This document shows positions 58,104 through 64,000 of a DNA stretch of 64,000 bases, piece after piece. Source of the DNA: Prevotella sp. (lineage in GTDB: Bacteria; Bacteroidota; Bacteroidia; Bacteroidales; Bacteroidaceae); contig JAFPME010000002.1 in the NCBI GenBank assembly GCA_017402445.1, positions 62,001-126,000 on the forward strand, given 5' to 3'. A program made the translations under genes and the position numbers. How positions within the stretch are numbered: the stretch's first letter is position 1; each line of letters starts with the position of its first letter. The notes beneath the pieces are model-generated. The model was not told where the DNA came from, made no database searches, and saw only the letters and a program-made list of their open reading frames with translations.

Positions 58104-58526
58104 ATGAAAAAGAGTGTTTTAAGATTGCTTGCAATTGCCGTGATGTTCGTCATCAGCCTTGGTGTCAACGCTCAGGCCGTTGTTCAGGATGTGGATCCGG
58201 CCCTCGCCATTGAAAAGGCTAAGGCTCAGGAAAAGGCTGCCAAAGAGCAGCAGAAGGCACTGAAGGCTCAGGCCAAGGCCGAAAAGGAAGCCAAGAAGGC
58301 TGCAAAGGAAGCAAAGAAGCGCGAAAAGGCCATCGAGAAAGCCAAGGAAGCCAAAGAGGATGCTGAAGAAGCAGAAGAAGAAGCTCAAGAAGCAGCTCGC
58401 AAGGCAGCAGACGCTGTTGGTGGCGACCCCATGAAGGCTGCTAAGGCTCAGGAGAAGGCAGCCAAGGCTCAGCAGAAAGCCCTGAAGGCTCGCAAAAAAG
58501 CTGAGAAACTGGCTAAGAAACTTTAA
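58104..58526 (+). CDS. exported Ala/Lys/Glu-rich coiled-coil protein
   Basis: Protein of 140 residues, unrecognised. A signal peptide (SLGVNAQ, about residue 24) is followed by VVQDVDPALAIEKAKAQEK and a nearly uninterrupted helix of Ala, Lys, Glu and Gln. Two similar blocks (KAQEKAAKEQQKALKAQAKA and KAQEKAAKAQQKALKARKKA) flank an acidic middle (EEAEEEAQEA) and a short break (VGGDP). It is probably a periplasmic extended coiled coil, similar in character to TolA-like or lipoprotein-type spacers, though no membrane anchor is seen. It lies 59 bp after rhaD but shows no link to rhamnose metabolism. Confidence 0.7.
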   Translation: MKKSVLRLLAIAVMFVISLGVNAQAVVQDVDPALAIEKAKAQEKAAKEQQKALKAQAKAEKEAKKAAKEAKKREKAIEKAKEAKEDAEEAEEEAQEAARKAADAVGGDPMKAAKAQEKAAKAQQKALKARKKAEKLAKKL

Positions 58527-58548
58527 TATCTGAACGATAGTCAAAACA

Positions 58549-58582
58549 AAAGAACGGGCGGAATATCTCCGTCCGTTCTTTC
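58549..58582 (+). terminator. terminator after the coiled-coil gene
   Basis: AAAGAACGG and CCGTTCTTT form the stem (inner GGCGGA/TCCGTC part also pairs), followed by a T-rich stretch. Confidence 0.75.
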
Positions 58583-58610
58583 GTTTCCATCAGTTCTGTT
58601 TTCCTTTTTA

Positions 58611-58642
58611 TTACGAGAGTTCGAGGATCCGAACTCTCGTAA
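58611..58642. other. perfect 13-bp inverted repeat between convergent genes
   Basis: TTACGAGAGTTCG and CGAACTCTCGTAA pair perfectly around AGGATC. No T tract follows on either strand, so it is not an obvious terminator. Confidence 0.7.
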
Positions 58643-58665
58643 TCGCGTATGCTCAATATTCCGTA

Positions 58666-58703
58666 ATAACGATATAACGTTATAACGTAATAACGATATT
58701 ACG
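58666..58703. repeat. 8-bp tandem repeat ATAACGNN
   Basis: ATAACG recurs at exactly 8-bp steps (58666, 58674, 58682, 58690), with a fifth variant ATTACG at 58698. The tract is in the convergent intergenic region between the coiled-coil gene and rhaT. Confidence 0.7.
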
Positions 58704-58730
58704 CAATCTCTGATTCAAAAAGCCTCCGCA

Positions 58731-59765
58731 TCAGATAAACTGAGGCAGGAATGAACTGATAATCAGTACGATGATGCCCACGATGAGCACAGCAATCGTC
58801 TTCTGCGAACAGCCTTTCCACTCCTTGAGAATGATTCCCCACACGTTCGAGAACACCACATTCAGCGCCATCAGGATGCAGAACGACAGCGTCATCAACG
58901 TGGGTGATGAAGTGAGGAAGCCTTTACCTAACGACAGGCCGAAGAACTGACTGTACCACAGCGCACCTGCGAGGGCACAGAACAGCAGGTTGTTCCCCCA
59001 GACAGCAGTCTTCTTGTAGTCGCCCCACGTCTGGTTCTTCTGGTTCTGATAGAAGCAGTAGATGGCATTGGTGACGAATCCGCCGAGCGTTACGAGGAAA
59101 GTGGCGGGCAATGTGCGGAACATCGGGTCGGTCAGTTCACCGAAGTTGATGCTCTTGCCGAATTCCAGACCAACGTTGAAGCAGCCGCTCATGAAACCGG
59201 CAAGCAACGCAATGGCCAGACCTTTCGGGAAATTGAAGTCCTTGACGGCTGCTTTCTTCTCTTCTTCAGAAAGCGAATTGGCCTTCATGCTGCCGGCCAC
59301 ACCGATAATAGCGATGCCGAGAAGCGTCACAACGACGCCGAGAATGACGGCAAACGTCAGCGACTCCAGCGGCTTTTGCTCCGGAAAGAAGATGTTAAGC
59401 AGCACCGGACCCATGATGGTACCCAGTCCGGCACAGGTGCCGAGGGCGATTGACTGGCCCAGGGCCACGCCAAGATAGCGCATGGAAAGCCCGAAGGTCA
59501 GGCCTCCCACACCCCAGAGCACTCCGAAGAAGATGGTCATCCAGATGTTGAACGACTGGTCTGCCGTGAAAAGTTCGCCCAACGAATGGCCTGCGGGCAC
59601 TGCCAACAAGGCTCCGAGGAACGGCAGTATGAGCCATGCGAACACGCCCTGCACAATCCAATACGACTCCCACGACCAGTCTTTGATCTTGTTGATGGGT
59701 ACATAGCAGCTCGACTGGCAGAAAGCACCGATGGCAATAATTAAAAGTCCAATAATGATTTCCAT
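58731..59765 (-). CDS. rhaT: L-rhamnose-proton symporter
   Basis: Membrane protein of 344 residues with ten predicted helices of the RhaT/DMT type: MEIIIGLLIIAIGAFCQSSC at the start, YVPINKIKDWSWESYWIVQG, IFFGVLWGVGGLTFGLSMRY, LGVALGQSIALGTCAGLGTI, and the last helices MTLSFCILMALNVVFSNVWG and IAVLIVGIIVLIISSFLPQF. It imports L-rhamnose with protons. I chose the ATG at 59765 (MEIIIG), matching family starts; the extension to 59819 adds non-homologous residues. It is the third gene after rhaB and rhaA; a hairpin lies in the 114-bp gap to rhaA. Confidence 0.93.
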   Translation of the reverse strand: MEIIIGLLIIAIGAFCQSSCYVPINKIKDWSWESYWIVQGVFAWLILPFLGALLAVPAGHSLGELFTADQSFNIWMTIFFGVLWGVGGLTFGLSMRYLGVALGQSIALGTCAGLGTIMGPVLLNIFFPEQKPLESLTFAVILGVVVTLLGIAIIGVAGSMKANSLSEEEKKAAVKDFNFPKGLAIALLAGFMSGCFNVGLEFGKSINFGELTDPMFRTLPATFLVTLGGFVTNAIYCFYQNQKNQTWGDYKKTAVWGNNLLFCALAGALWYSQFFGLSLGKGFLTSSPTLMTLSFCILMALNVVFSNVWGIILKEWKGCSQKTIAVLIVGIIVLIISSFLPQFI

Positions 59766-59845
59766 AAAAAACCTCCCCGTAAGCCCTTCCAAATGGAAAG
59801 GATACCCGAACGGAGGCATGGGGGTATGTTCCTAAAACAGAAAAG

Positions 59846-59866
59846 CCTCCCCCAGAACGGGGGAGG
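59846..59866 (-). terminator. intra-operon hairpin between rhaA and rhaT
   Basis: CCTCCCCC and GGGGGAGG form a very GC-rich stem with a short loop. On the minus strand it is followed by CTTTTCTGTTTT. It may attenuate expression of rhaT relative to rhaA. Confidence 0.7.
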
Positions 59867-59879
59867 TCAGACGGATTGA

Positions 59880-61133
59880 TTAAACGCGCTTTGAAGTGAC
59901 GTCCTTCTCGTACTGCTGGATGCAGGGGATGAAATCTTCGCCCACGGGCACGTTGTTCTTCAGGTTGAAGTAGTCGAACACAGCGCCGAACGGCAGTGTC
60001 TTGGCTTCCTCAAGCAGAGCGAGGCGCTCGAAGTACTGCCCGTTGTCCTCGTATTCACGCAGCTTCTTCAGCGGTTCGAGCAGTGCGGAGAGCACGCATT
60101 TCTGCGTAGCACGCGTTCCGACGATGTATGCACCTATGCGGTTGATGGCAGCATCGAAGTAGTCAAGGCCGATGTGAGCGCGATTGAGAGCGTCAGCACG
60201 GATAAGTTCCTTGAAAAGATCGAGCGTCTGGTCGTTCATGATGGTCACATGGTCGCTGTCCCAGCGAACAGGACGGCTCACGTGGAGCATCAGTTCGGGC
60301 ACGAAGAGCAGCAGCGAAGCCACCATATCGCTCACATTCTCGGTCTGTTCGTAGTGACCGGTGTCGAGTGTGTACATCAGTTTACGCGTAGCACAGTAGC
60401 CAGCCACGAAGTCGTGCGAGCCGACAGTGTAGCTCTCGAGGCCGATACCGAAGAGCTTGGCCTCCAGACAAGCCTTCATGTGCGGCAGTTCTTCCTTGAG
60501 AATCTCGTCAAGGCTCTCTGCGAAGATTTCACGATAGCGCTTGCGCTCCACTGTGAGGTCCTTCGAACCGTCGTGAACCCAGATGTTCATGATGCAAGGA
60601 TCGCCCTGTGCCTCACCCATTGCGTTGGCAATGCGGCGGCAACGCTTTGTATGTTCAATCCAGAATTCGCGGATTGCGGGATCAGGATTAGACAATGTGA
60701 GGTCTCCACTCTTCGGATGTGAGAACGAAGTAGAGTTGAAGTCGAGCTTCATGTTGTTCTCTTTGGCCCAGTCAATCCAGCTTTGGAAGTGCTTCGGCTC
60801 CACTTGGTCGCGGTCAACGAACTGTCCGCCGAAGTCGCCATACGTCTCATGAAGGTTCAGACGGTGGTTACCGGCGAGCAGAGTCTTCACGAATTCGATG
60901 TCCTGACGTGTTTCGTCGATGTTACGTGCGCGTCCCGGATAGTTACCTGTGGTCTGGATACCGCCACTGAGAGCCTCGTTACGCTCGTAACCCACCACGT
61001 CGTCGGTCTGCCAGCAGTGCAGCGAAATCGGAGTTTTCTCCAAAGTCTCGATAGCTTTGTCTGTGTCAACGCCCAGCGCAGCGTAGCGCTCTTTTGCAAT
61101 TTCGTAAGATTTTAAAATCAGTTCTTCTTTCAT
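59880..61133 (-). CDS. rhaA: L-rhamnose isomerase
   Basis: Protein of 417 residues converting L-rhamnose to L-rhamnulose in the cytoplasm. Family segments are ISLHCWQTDDVVGYER near residue 33, IQTTGNYPGRARNIDETRQD, LNLHETYGDFGGQFVDRDQV, MKLDFNSTSFSHPKSGDLTL and CIMNIWVHDGSKDLTVERKR (metal ligands His/Asp), then YTLDTGHYEQTENVSD and RWDSDHVTIM. Length is as expected. It lies between rhaB (153-bp gap with a hairpin) and rhaT on the minus strand. Confidence 0.96.
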   Translation of the reverse strand: MKEELILKSYEIAKERYAALGVDTDKAIETLEKTPISLHCWQTDDVVGYERNEALSGGIQTTGNYPGRARNIDETRQDIEFVKTLLAGNHRLNLHETYGDFGGQFVDRDQVEPKHFQSWIDWAKENNMKLDFNSTSFSHPKSGDLTLSNPDPAIREFWIEHTKRCRRIANAMGEAQGDPCIMNIWVHDGSKDLTVERKRYREIFAESLDEILKEELPHMKACLEAKLFGIGLESYTVGSHDFVAGYCATRKLMYTLDTGHYEQTENVSDMVASLLLFVPELMLHVSRPVRWDSDHVTIMNDQTLDLFKELIRADALNRAHIGLDYFDAAINRIGAYIVGTRATQKCVLSALLEPLKKLREYEDNGQYFERLALLEEAKTLPFGAVFDYFNLKNNVPVGEDFIPCIQQYEKDVTSKRV

Positions 61134-61252
61134 TTGTCTTTTGTTTTTTAGGTTTGTAGATATTGTTTGTTGTTATTGTTTTCAGAAAATATGTTTCCTG
61201 CGGAGGAAAGCGATGCCTTCTGCTTTCTCTGACGGGCCGCCTAAAGAATGGG

Positions 61253-61283
61253 GACACTGCTTCTCGCCAGGACAGGCAGTGTC
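61253..61283 (-). other. hairpin between rhaB and rhaA
   Basis: GACACTGC and GCAGTGTC form a perfect 8-bp stem around a 15-nt loop just after the rhaB stop. No T tract, so it may be an mRNA-stabilising or processing structure. Confidence 0.5.
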
Positions 61284-61287
61284 GTTC

Positions 61288-62769
61288 TCACCCCTTGCGG
61301 GCCACAATCTCCAAATATTTCTTGAATGCAGCGTCCCACTCTGCTTTGTTCTCAGGCGAGAAGCGCTTCAGTTCGATGCTGTTCGCAATGATACGACGCA
61401 TGTCCCAAATGTCTTTCACCGCACCGACCGACTTCGCCTGCACCATGATATTGCCCAAGGCGGTTCCCTCGGTGGGTCCAGCCAGCACTTCGGCACCTGT
61501 GGAATTGGCAGTGAACTGGTTCAGATGGGCATTTCGCGAGCCGCCACCGATGATGTGAAGCGTCTCGATGGGGAACGAAGCCATCTCTTCCAGGTAGTTG
61601 AACACCTGCTTGTAGCGCAGAGCCAGCGAGTCGAAGATGCACCGAGTGGTCTCAGCATAGTTCGAAGGCACGTGCTGTTCGGTTTGCTTACAGTAGCTGC
61701 AAATGGCCTCTTGCATGTTCGACGGATTGGCAAACATCGCATCGTCGGGATTGATAATGCTCTGGAAGGCAGGAACCTTCACCGCATCGGCGATGAGCGT
61801 ACCGTAATCTTCGGGCGCATCGGTCCATTCTTTACGACAACGCTCGAGCAACCACATGCCACAGATGTTTTTCAGGAAACGCGTTGTGCCCTCAATGCCG
61901 CCCTCGTTGGTGAAATTGCGCTCGTAGCTCATGTCGTTGATGATGGCATCTTTCGTCTCGATGCCCATCAAGCTCCATGTTCCGCTCGACAGATAGGCGA
62001 ATTTCTCGTCCTTGGCAGGTACGGCAGCTACTGCAGAACCCGTATCGTGTCCGGCAACAGCAATCACTGGAACCGGTCCGAGGCCCGTCATGCGTCGCAC
62101 TTCCTCCGTAAGACAGCCGATGAGCTCGCCTGGCTGCACCATTTTCCCGAACTTCGAGCGAGTCAGTCCGATGCTGTTCAAAAGCCGTTCGTCAAGCTGT
62201 TTGGTGCGAGGATCGAGCAGCTGCGATGTAGAAGCAATCGTATATTCGCATACTTCGTTGCCCGTGAGCATCCAGCTGAGCGCATCGGGCACGAAAAGAA
62301 TCTTCGCAGCGTTTCTGAAAGCAGCATTTCCTTCGCGCTTCATGGCGTAAAGTTGGAAGATGCTGTTGAAGTTCAGGAACTGAATTCCAGTCACGTCGTA
62401 CACTTCTTTCTTTGATATGACATGCTTCAGATAGTCGTCCATGGCATCGAAGGTGATGGGATCGCGGTATGCGCGCGGATTGCGAAGGATGGCTCCATCG
62501 TCGCCGATGAAAACGAAATCTACGCCCCATGTGTCGATACCGATGCTTGTAATCTCAACGTTTCGCTGCGCCACGCTCTTCAGACCTTTGATGATCTCGA
62601 AGTAAAGCGCATAGATATCCCAGTAGAAATGTCCGCCCTGTTCAATCAGATTGTTGGGGAAGCGTGTGATTTCCTCCAGTTCAACCTTGCCCTGTGCGAG
62701 CGTTCCAAGAATGGTTCTGCCGCTGGTTGCACCCAAGTCAACCGCGAAGAAATACTTATTCTTTTGCAT
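61288..62769 (-). CDS. rhaB: rhamnulokinase
   Basis: FGGY-family sugar kinase of 493 residues phosphorylating L-rhamnulose at C1. Landmarks are the ATP loop region FFAVDLGATSGRTILG at the N-terminus, FPNNLIEQGGHFYWDIYALY, TSIGIDTWGVDFVFI (substrate binding), SRNAHLNQFTANSTGAEVLA near the C-terminus, and IGGGSRN with the adenosine-binding glycines; VIAVAGHDTGSAVAAVPA carries the catalytic Asp. I chose the ATG at 62769 (MQKNKYFFAVD); the extension to 62907 passes through the promoter. It is the first gene of rhaB-rhaA-rhaT. Confidence 0.95.
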   Translation of the reverse strand: MQKNKYFFAVDLGATSGRTILGTLAQGKVELEEITRFPNNLIEQGGHFYWDIYALYFEIIKGLKSVAQRNVEITSIGIDTWGVDFVFIGDDGAILRNPRAYRDPITFDAMDDYLKHVISKKEVYDVTGIQFLNFNSIFQLYAMKREGNAAFRNAAKILFVPDALSWMLTGNEVCEYTIASTSQLLDPRTKQLDERLLNSIGLTRSKFGKMVQPGELIGCLTEEVRRMTGLGPVPVIAVAGHDTGSAVAAVPAKDEKFAYLSSGTWSLMGIETKDAIINDMSYERNFTNEGGIEGTTRFLKNICGMWLLERCRKEWTDAPEDYGTLIADAVKVPAFQSIINPDDAMFANPSNMQEAICSYCKQTEQHVPSNYAETTRCIFDSLALRYKQVFNYLEEMASFPIETLHIIGGGSRNAHLNQFTANSTGAEVLAGPTEGTALGNIMVQAKSVGAVKDIWDMRRIIANSIELKRFSPENKAEWDAAFKKYLEIVARKG

Positions 62770-62799
62770 ATTGTGTAGTTTGATGTTTTTTTGATGCTG

Positions 62800-62807
62800 C
62801 AAAAATA
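62800..62807 (-). promoter_or_regulatory. -7 element of the rhaB-rhaA-rhaT operon
   Basis: On the minus strand TATTTTTG, 31 bp before the rhaB ATG. No TTG occurs at the -33 distance, as with rhaD, so a rhamnose-responsive activator may be required. No regulator gene is in the window. Confidence 0.5.
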
Positions 62808-63156
62808 CAAAAAATCTCGCAGAATCATCCTGTGTAATTTGATTTTCCGACCCAAAGATTTGCCATATCTCTGCAATACATTGTTCCTGTTTTACCCTGC
62901 TTTCCATTCACTCCACACCAATGAACAACGTGAAACCGACCTTGAGCGCATCGTCCGGCCCCATGACGGGGCCATAATCGGCAGACAACACAGAAGTTCG
63001 ACAGCCATCCTTTTTTCGAGAAGAACCCAGCAAGCCTGACATTTGCCGGAAACGAGCGAAGCGGAAAAGCACAAAAGACCATTCACAAAAACGCGGAAAG
63101 ACAGGACAAACGGCAAAAAAATCGGAATCAGCAAGGCTTTTTCCAGTTTTTTGCCG

Positions 63157-63164
63157 TACCTTTG
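63157..63164 (+). promoter_or_regulatory. -7 element of the exported hypothetical gene
   Basis: TACCTTTG, 8 bp before the ATG at 63172, matches TAnnTTTG and implies a nearly leaderless mRNA. The region 62808-63156 has no other feature I can support. Confidence 0.5.
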
Positions 63165-63171
63165 CACATCG

Positions 63172-63549
63172 ATGACAACGCTGTTACGCTTTTTACTCCT
63201 GCTGACCCTCACCATTGTCGGTGCCGGGACGATGGACGTGCATGCCGAGGTTCGGCGCGAAGACCGCGACAAACTCTCAGATGCCACGGCAAAGCCATTC
63301 TGCCAAAAGGAAGCTTTGCTGTCCGACACGCAGAATCTTTACCGCATCAACTGCACGCGTTCGCAGCGACTGACGCCTACAAACGGGCAGAAGCCACCTC
63401 GCACGCCGGGCAAACTGATGTATTCACAGCTTGTCAGGAACCCCTTAAAAGTGTTTTTCGGCAGCATAAGTCAGCCTGTCAAGACTTCTGTTCGCCGCTG
63501 TGTCTCGCGCTACTATTACGTCATTGCGCTGAGACACATTCTGTGTTAG
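63172..63549 (+). CDS. small exported hypothetical protein
   Basis: Protein of 125 residues from the ATG at 63172, with a signal peptide (TTLLRFLLLLTLTIVGAG, cleavage probably after VHA). The mature part is Arg/Lys-rich with four Cys and no recognised domain (TQNLYRINCTRSQRLTPTNG, ISQPVKTSVRRCVSRYYYVI). The -7 element lies very close, so the mRNA leader is only a few nucleotides. An in-frame upstream extension to 63043 is unlikely because it crosses the promoter. Coding status is moderate; the skewed composition could also mean a spurious ORF. Confidence 0.45.
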   Translation: MTTLLRFLLLLTLTIVGAGTMDVHAEVRREDRDKLSDATAKPFCQKEALLSDTQNLYRINCTRSQRLTPTNGQKPPRTPGKLMYSQLVRNPLKVFFGSISQPVKTSVRRCVSRYYYVIALRHILC

Positions 63550-63632
63550 AACCCTGTTTTTCCCTTCAAAGCTGCCCCCGGCAGCATCATTACATCTCAT
63601 TAAGTACAAACAAAGAAAGAAAAACAGGAAAA

Positions 63633-64000
63633 ATGCCAAGTTTTAAGAAGATGGAAATGGCTGACGCCATCTCCAAGCACATTCATGTGCAAATAGAAAA
63701 GTCATTCCTCGGAATGCGCACGAACATTGTCTATCAACCCACGCAGAGCCTCATCGACTGCTATATTCAGGACTACACGGCTGAGACGGGAGCGAAAATA
63801 GAACGCATACTGAAGACTCCGGTTGACAAGATGGCCGAAGCCATCAGACAGGCAGGTCCGCTGCCAAAGGCTAACATCAGCAACATGCGGCTGGAACTGT
63901 GCCTTTCGCGCGACCACCAGTTTGCTGCTGCCCAGCTTTTCAGCTTCTACGATTTCAAGTATCATGCTGCCACCGACGTCATCTTCATTGAAGGCGAACA
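63633..64000 (+). CDS. hypothetical protein, 3' end cut by window edge
   Basis: The frame from the ATG at 63633 stays open to the window end (about 122 codons). It begins MPSFKKMEMADAISKHIHVQ and continues with KSFLGMRTNIVYQPTQSLID, KTPVDKMAEAIRQAGPLPKA and RLELCLSRDHQFAAAQLFSF. It looks like a soluble alpha/beta protein with no signal peptide. I do not recognise the family. Codon use resembles the host genes. It follows the small exported ORF by 83 bp. Confidence 0.7.
   Translation, partial: MPSFKKMEMADAISKHIHVQIEKSFLGMRTNIVYQPTQSLIDCYIQDYTAETGAKIERILKTPVDKMAEAIRQAGPLPKANISNMRLELCLSRDHQFAAAQLFSFYDFKYHAATDVIFIEGE

Overview
The window looks like a chromosomal segment of a Bacteroidota bacterium, most likely Bacteroidales/Prevotellaceae. 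The evidence is a SusC/SusD pair, type IX secretion components (a PorW/SprE-like TPR lipoprotein and PorT), a TonB-ExbD-ExbD-ExbB energising cluster, a zinc-free L31, a fused RibBA, a split 5'-nucleotidase, and many promoters of the Bacteroidota form TTG-N19-21-TAnnTTTG with no Shine-Dalgarno sequences. The genus is an inference; no rRNA is present. The host sequence has intermediate to high GC. One block, about 36.95-45.19 kb, is strikingly AT-rich.

Layout. 1-3.25 kb (minus): edge-cut PorW/SprE-like lipoprotein, small membrane protein, aroA. 3.3-13.96 kb (plus): a small basic protein, then a TonB-dependent receptor, a DUF5689 lipoprotein, a four-repeat OB-fold lipoprotein, rpmE, a surface-type DNA/RNA non-specific nuclease and two unknown envelope proteins. 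I infer a possible nucleic-acid acquisition locus. 15.4-19.3 kb (plus): a partner-switching module (RsbU-like phosphatase fused to an RsbW-like kinase, and a STAS antagonist) around an SLC13-type transporter. 19.5-25.5 kb (minus): a 2-epimerase remnant and an orphan SusD/SusC pair. 25.7-31.3 kb (minus): exbB-exbD-exbD-tonB-pstS-like-TPR. 31.5-36.6 kb (minus): aspartate aminotransferase, ribBA, lptF/G and a START-like protein, followed by a tRNA-Met(CAT) on plus.

36.95-45.19 kb is an integrated mobile element bounded by a 16-bp direct repeat. It encodes a tyrosine recombinase, a primase-like replication protein with internal iteron-like repeats, and a minus-strand operon of small proteins ending in a P27-type small terminase subunit and an HK97-type major capsid protein. 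There is no large terminase, portal, protease or tail gene. I read it as a phage satellite and consider it the most interesting system in the window.

45.9-52.4 kb (plus): a single-domain IMP cyclohydrolase and the rod-shape operon mreB-mreC-mreD-mrdA-rodA. 52.5-56.5 kb: ferredoxin, porT, the two halves of a 5'-nucleotidase, a TfoX N-terminal protein and rplS. 57.2-62.8 kb: L-rhamnose catabolism, with rhaD on plus converging on rhaB-rhaA-rhaT on minus. The last 1 kb has an exported hypothetical and an edge-cut unknown gene.

Three intergenic regions (3.8, 14.3 and 56.6 kb) carry a dispersed repeat of about 340 bp whose core is exactly five tandem 22-bp units, each a 15-bp odd palindrome plus spacer. 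A fourth array at 45.2 kb has the same 22-bp architecture with a different core, and appears to be where the mobile element integrated. A second, about 110-bp MITE-like repeat occurs twice around the partner-switching genes.
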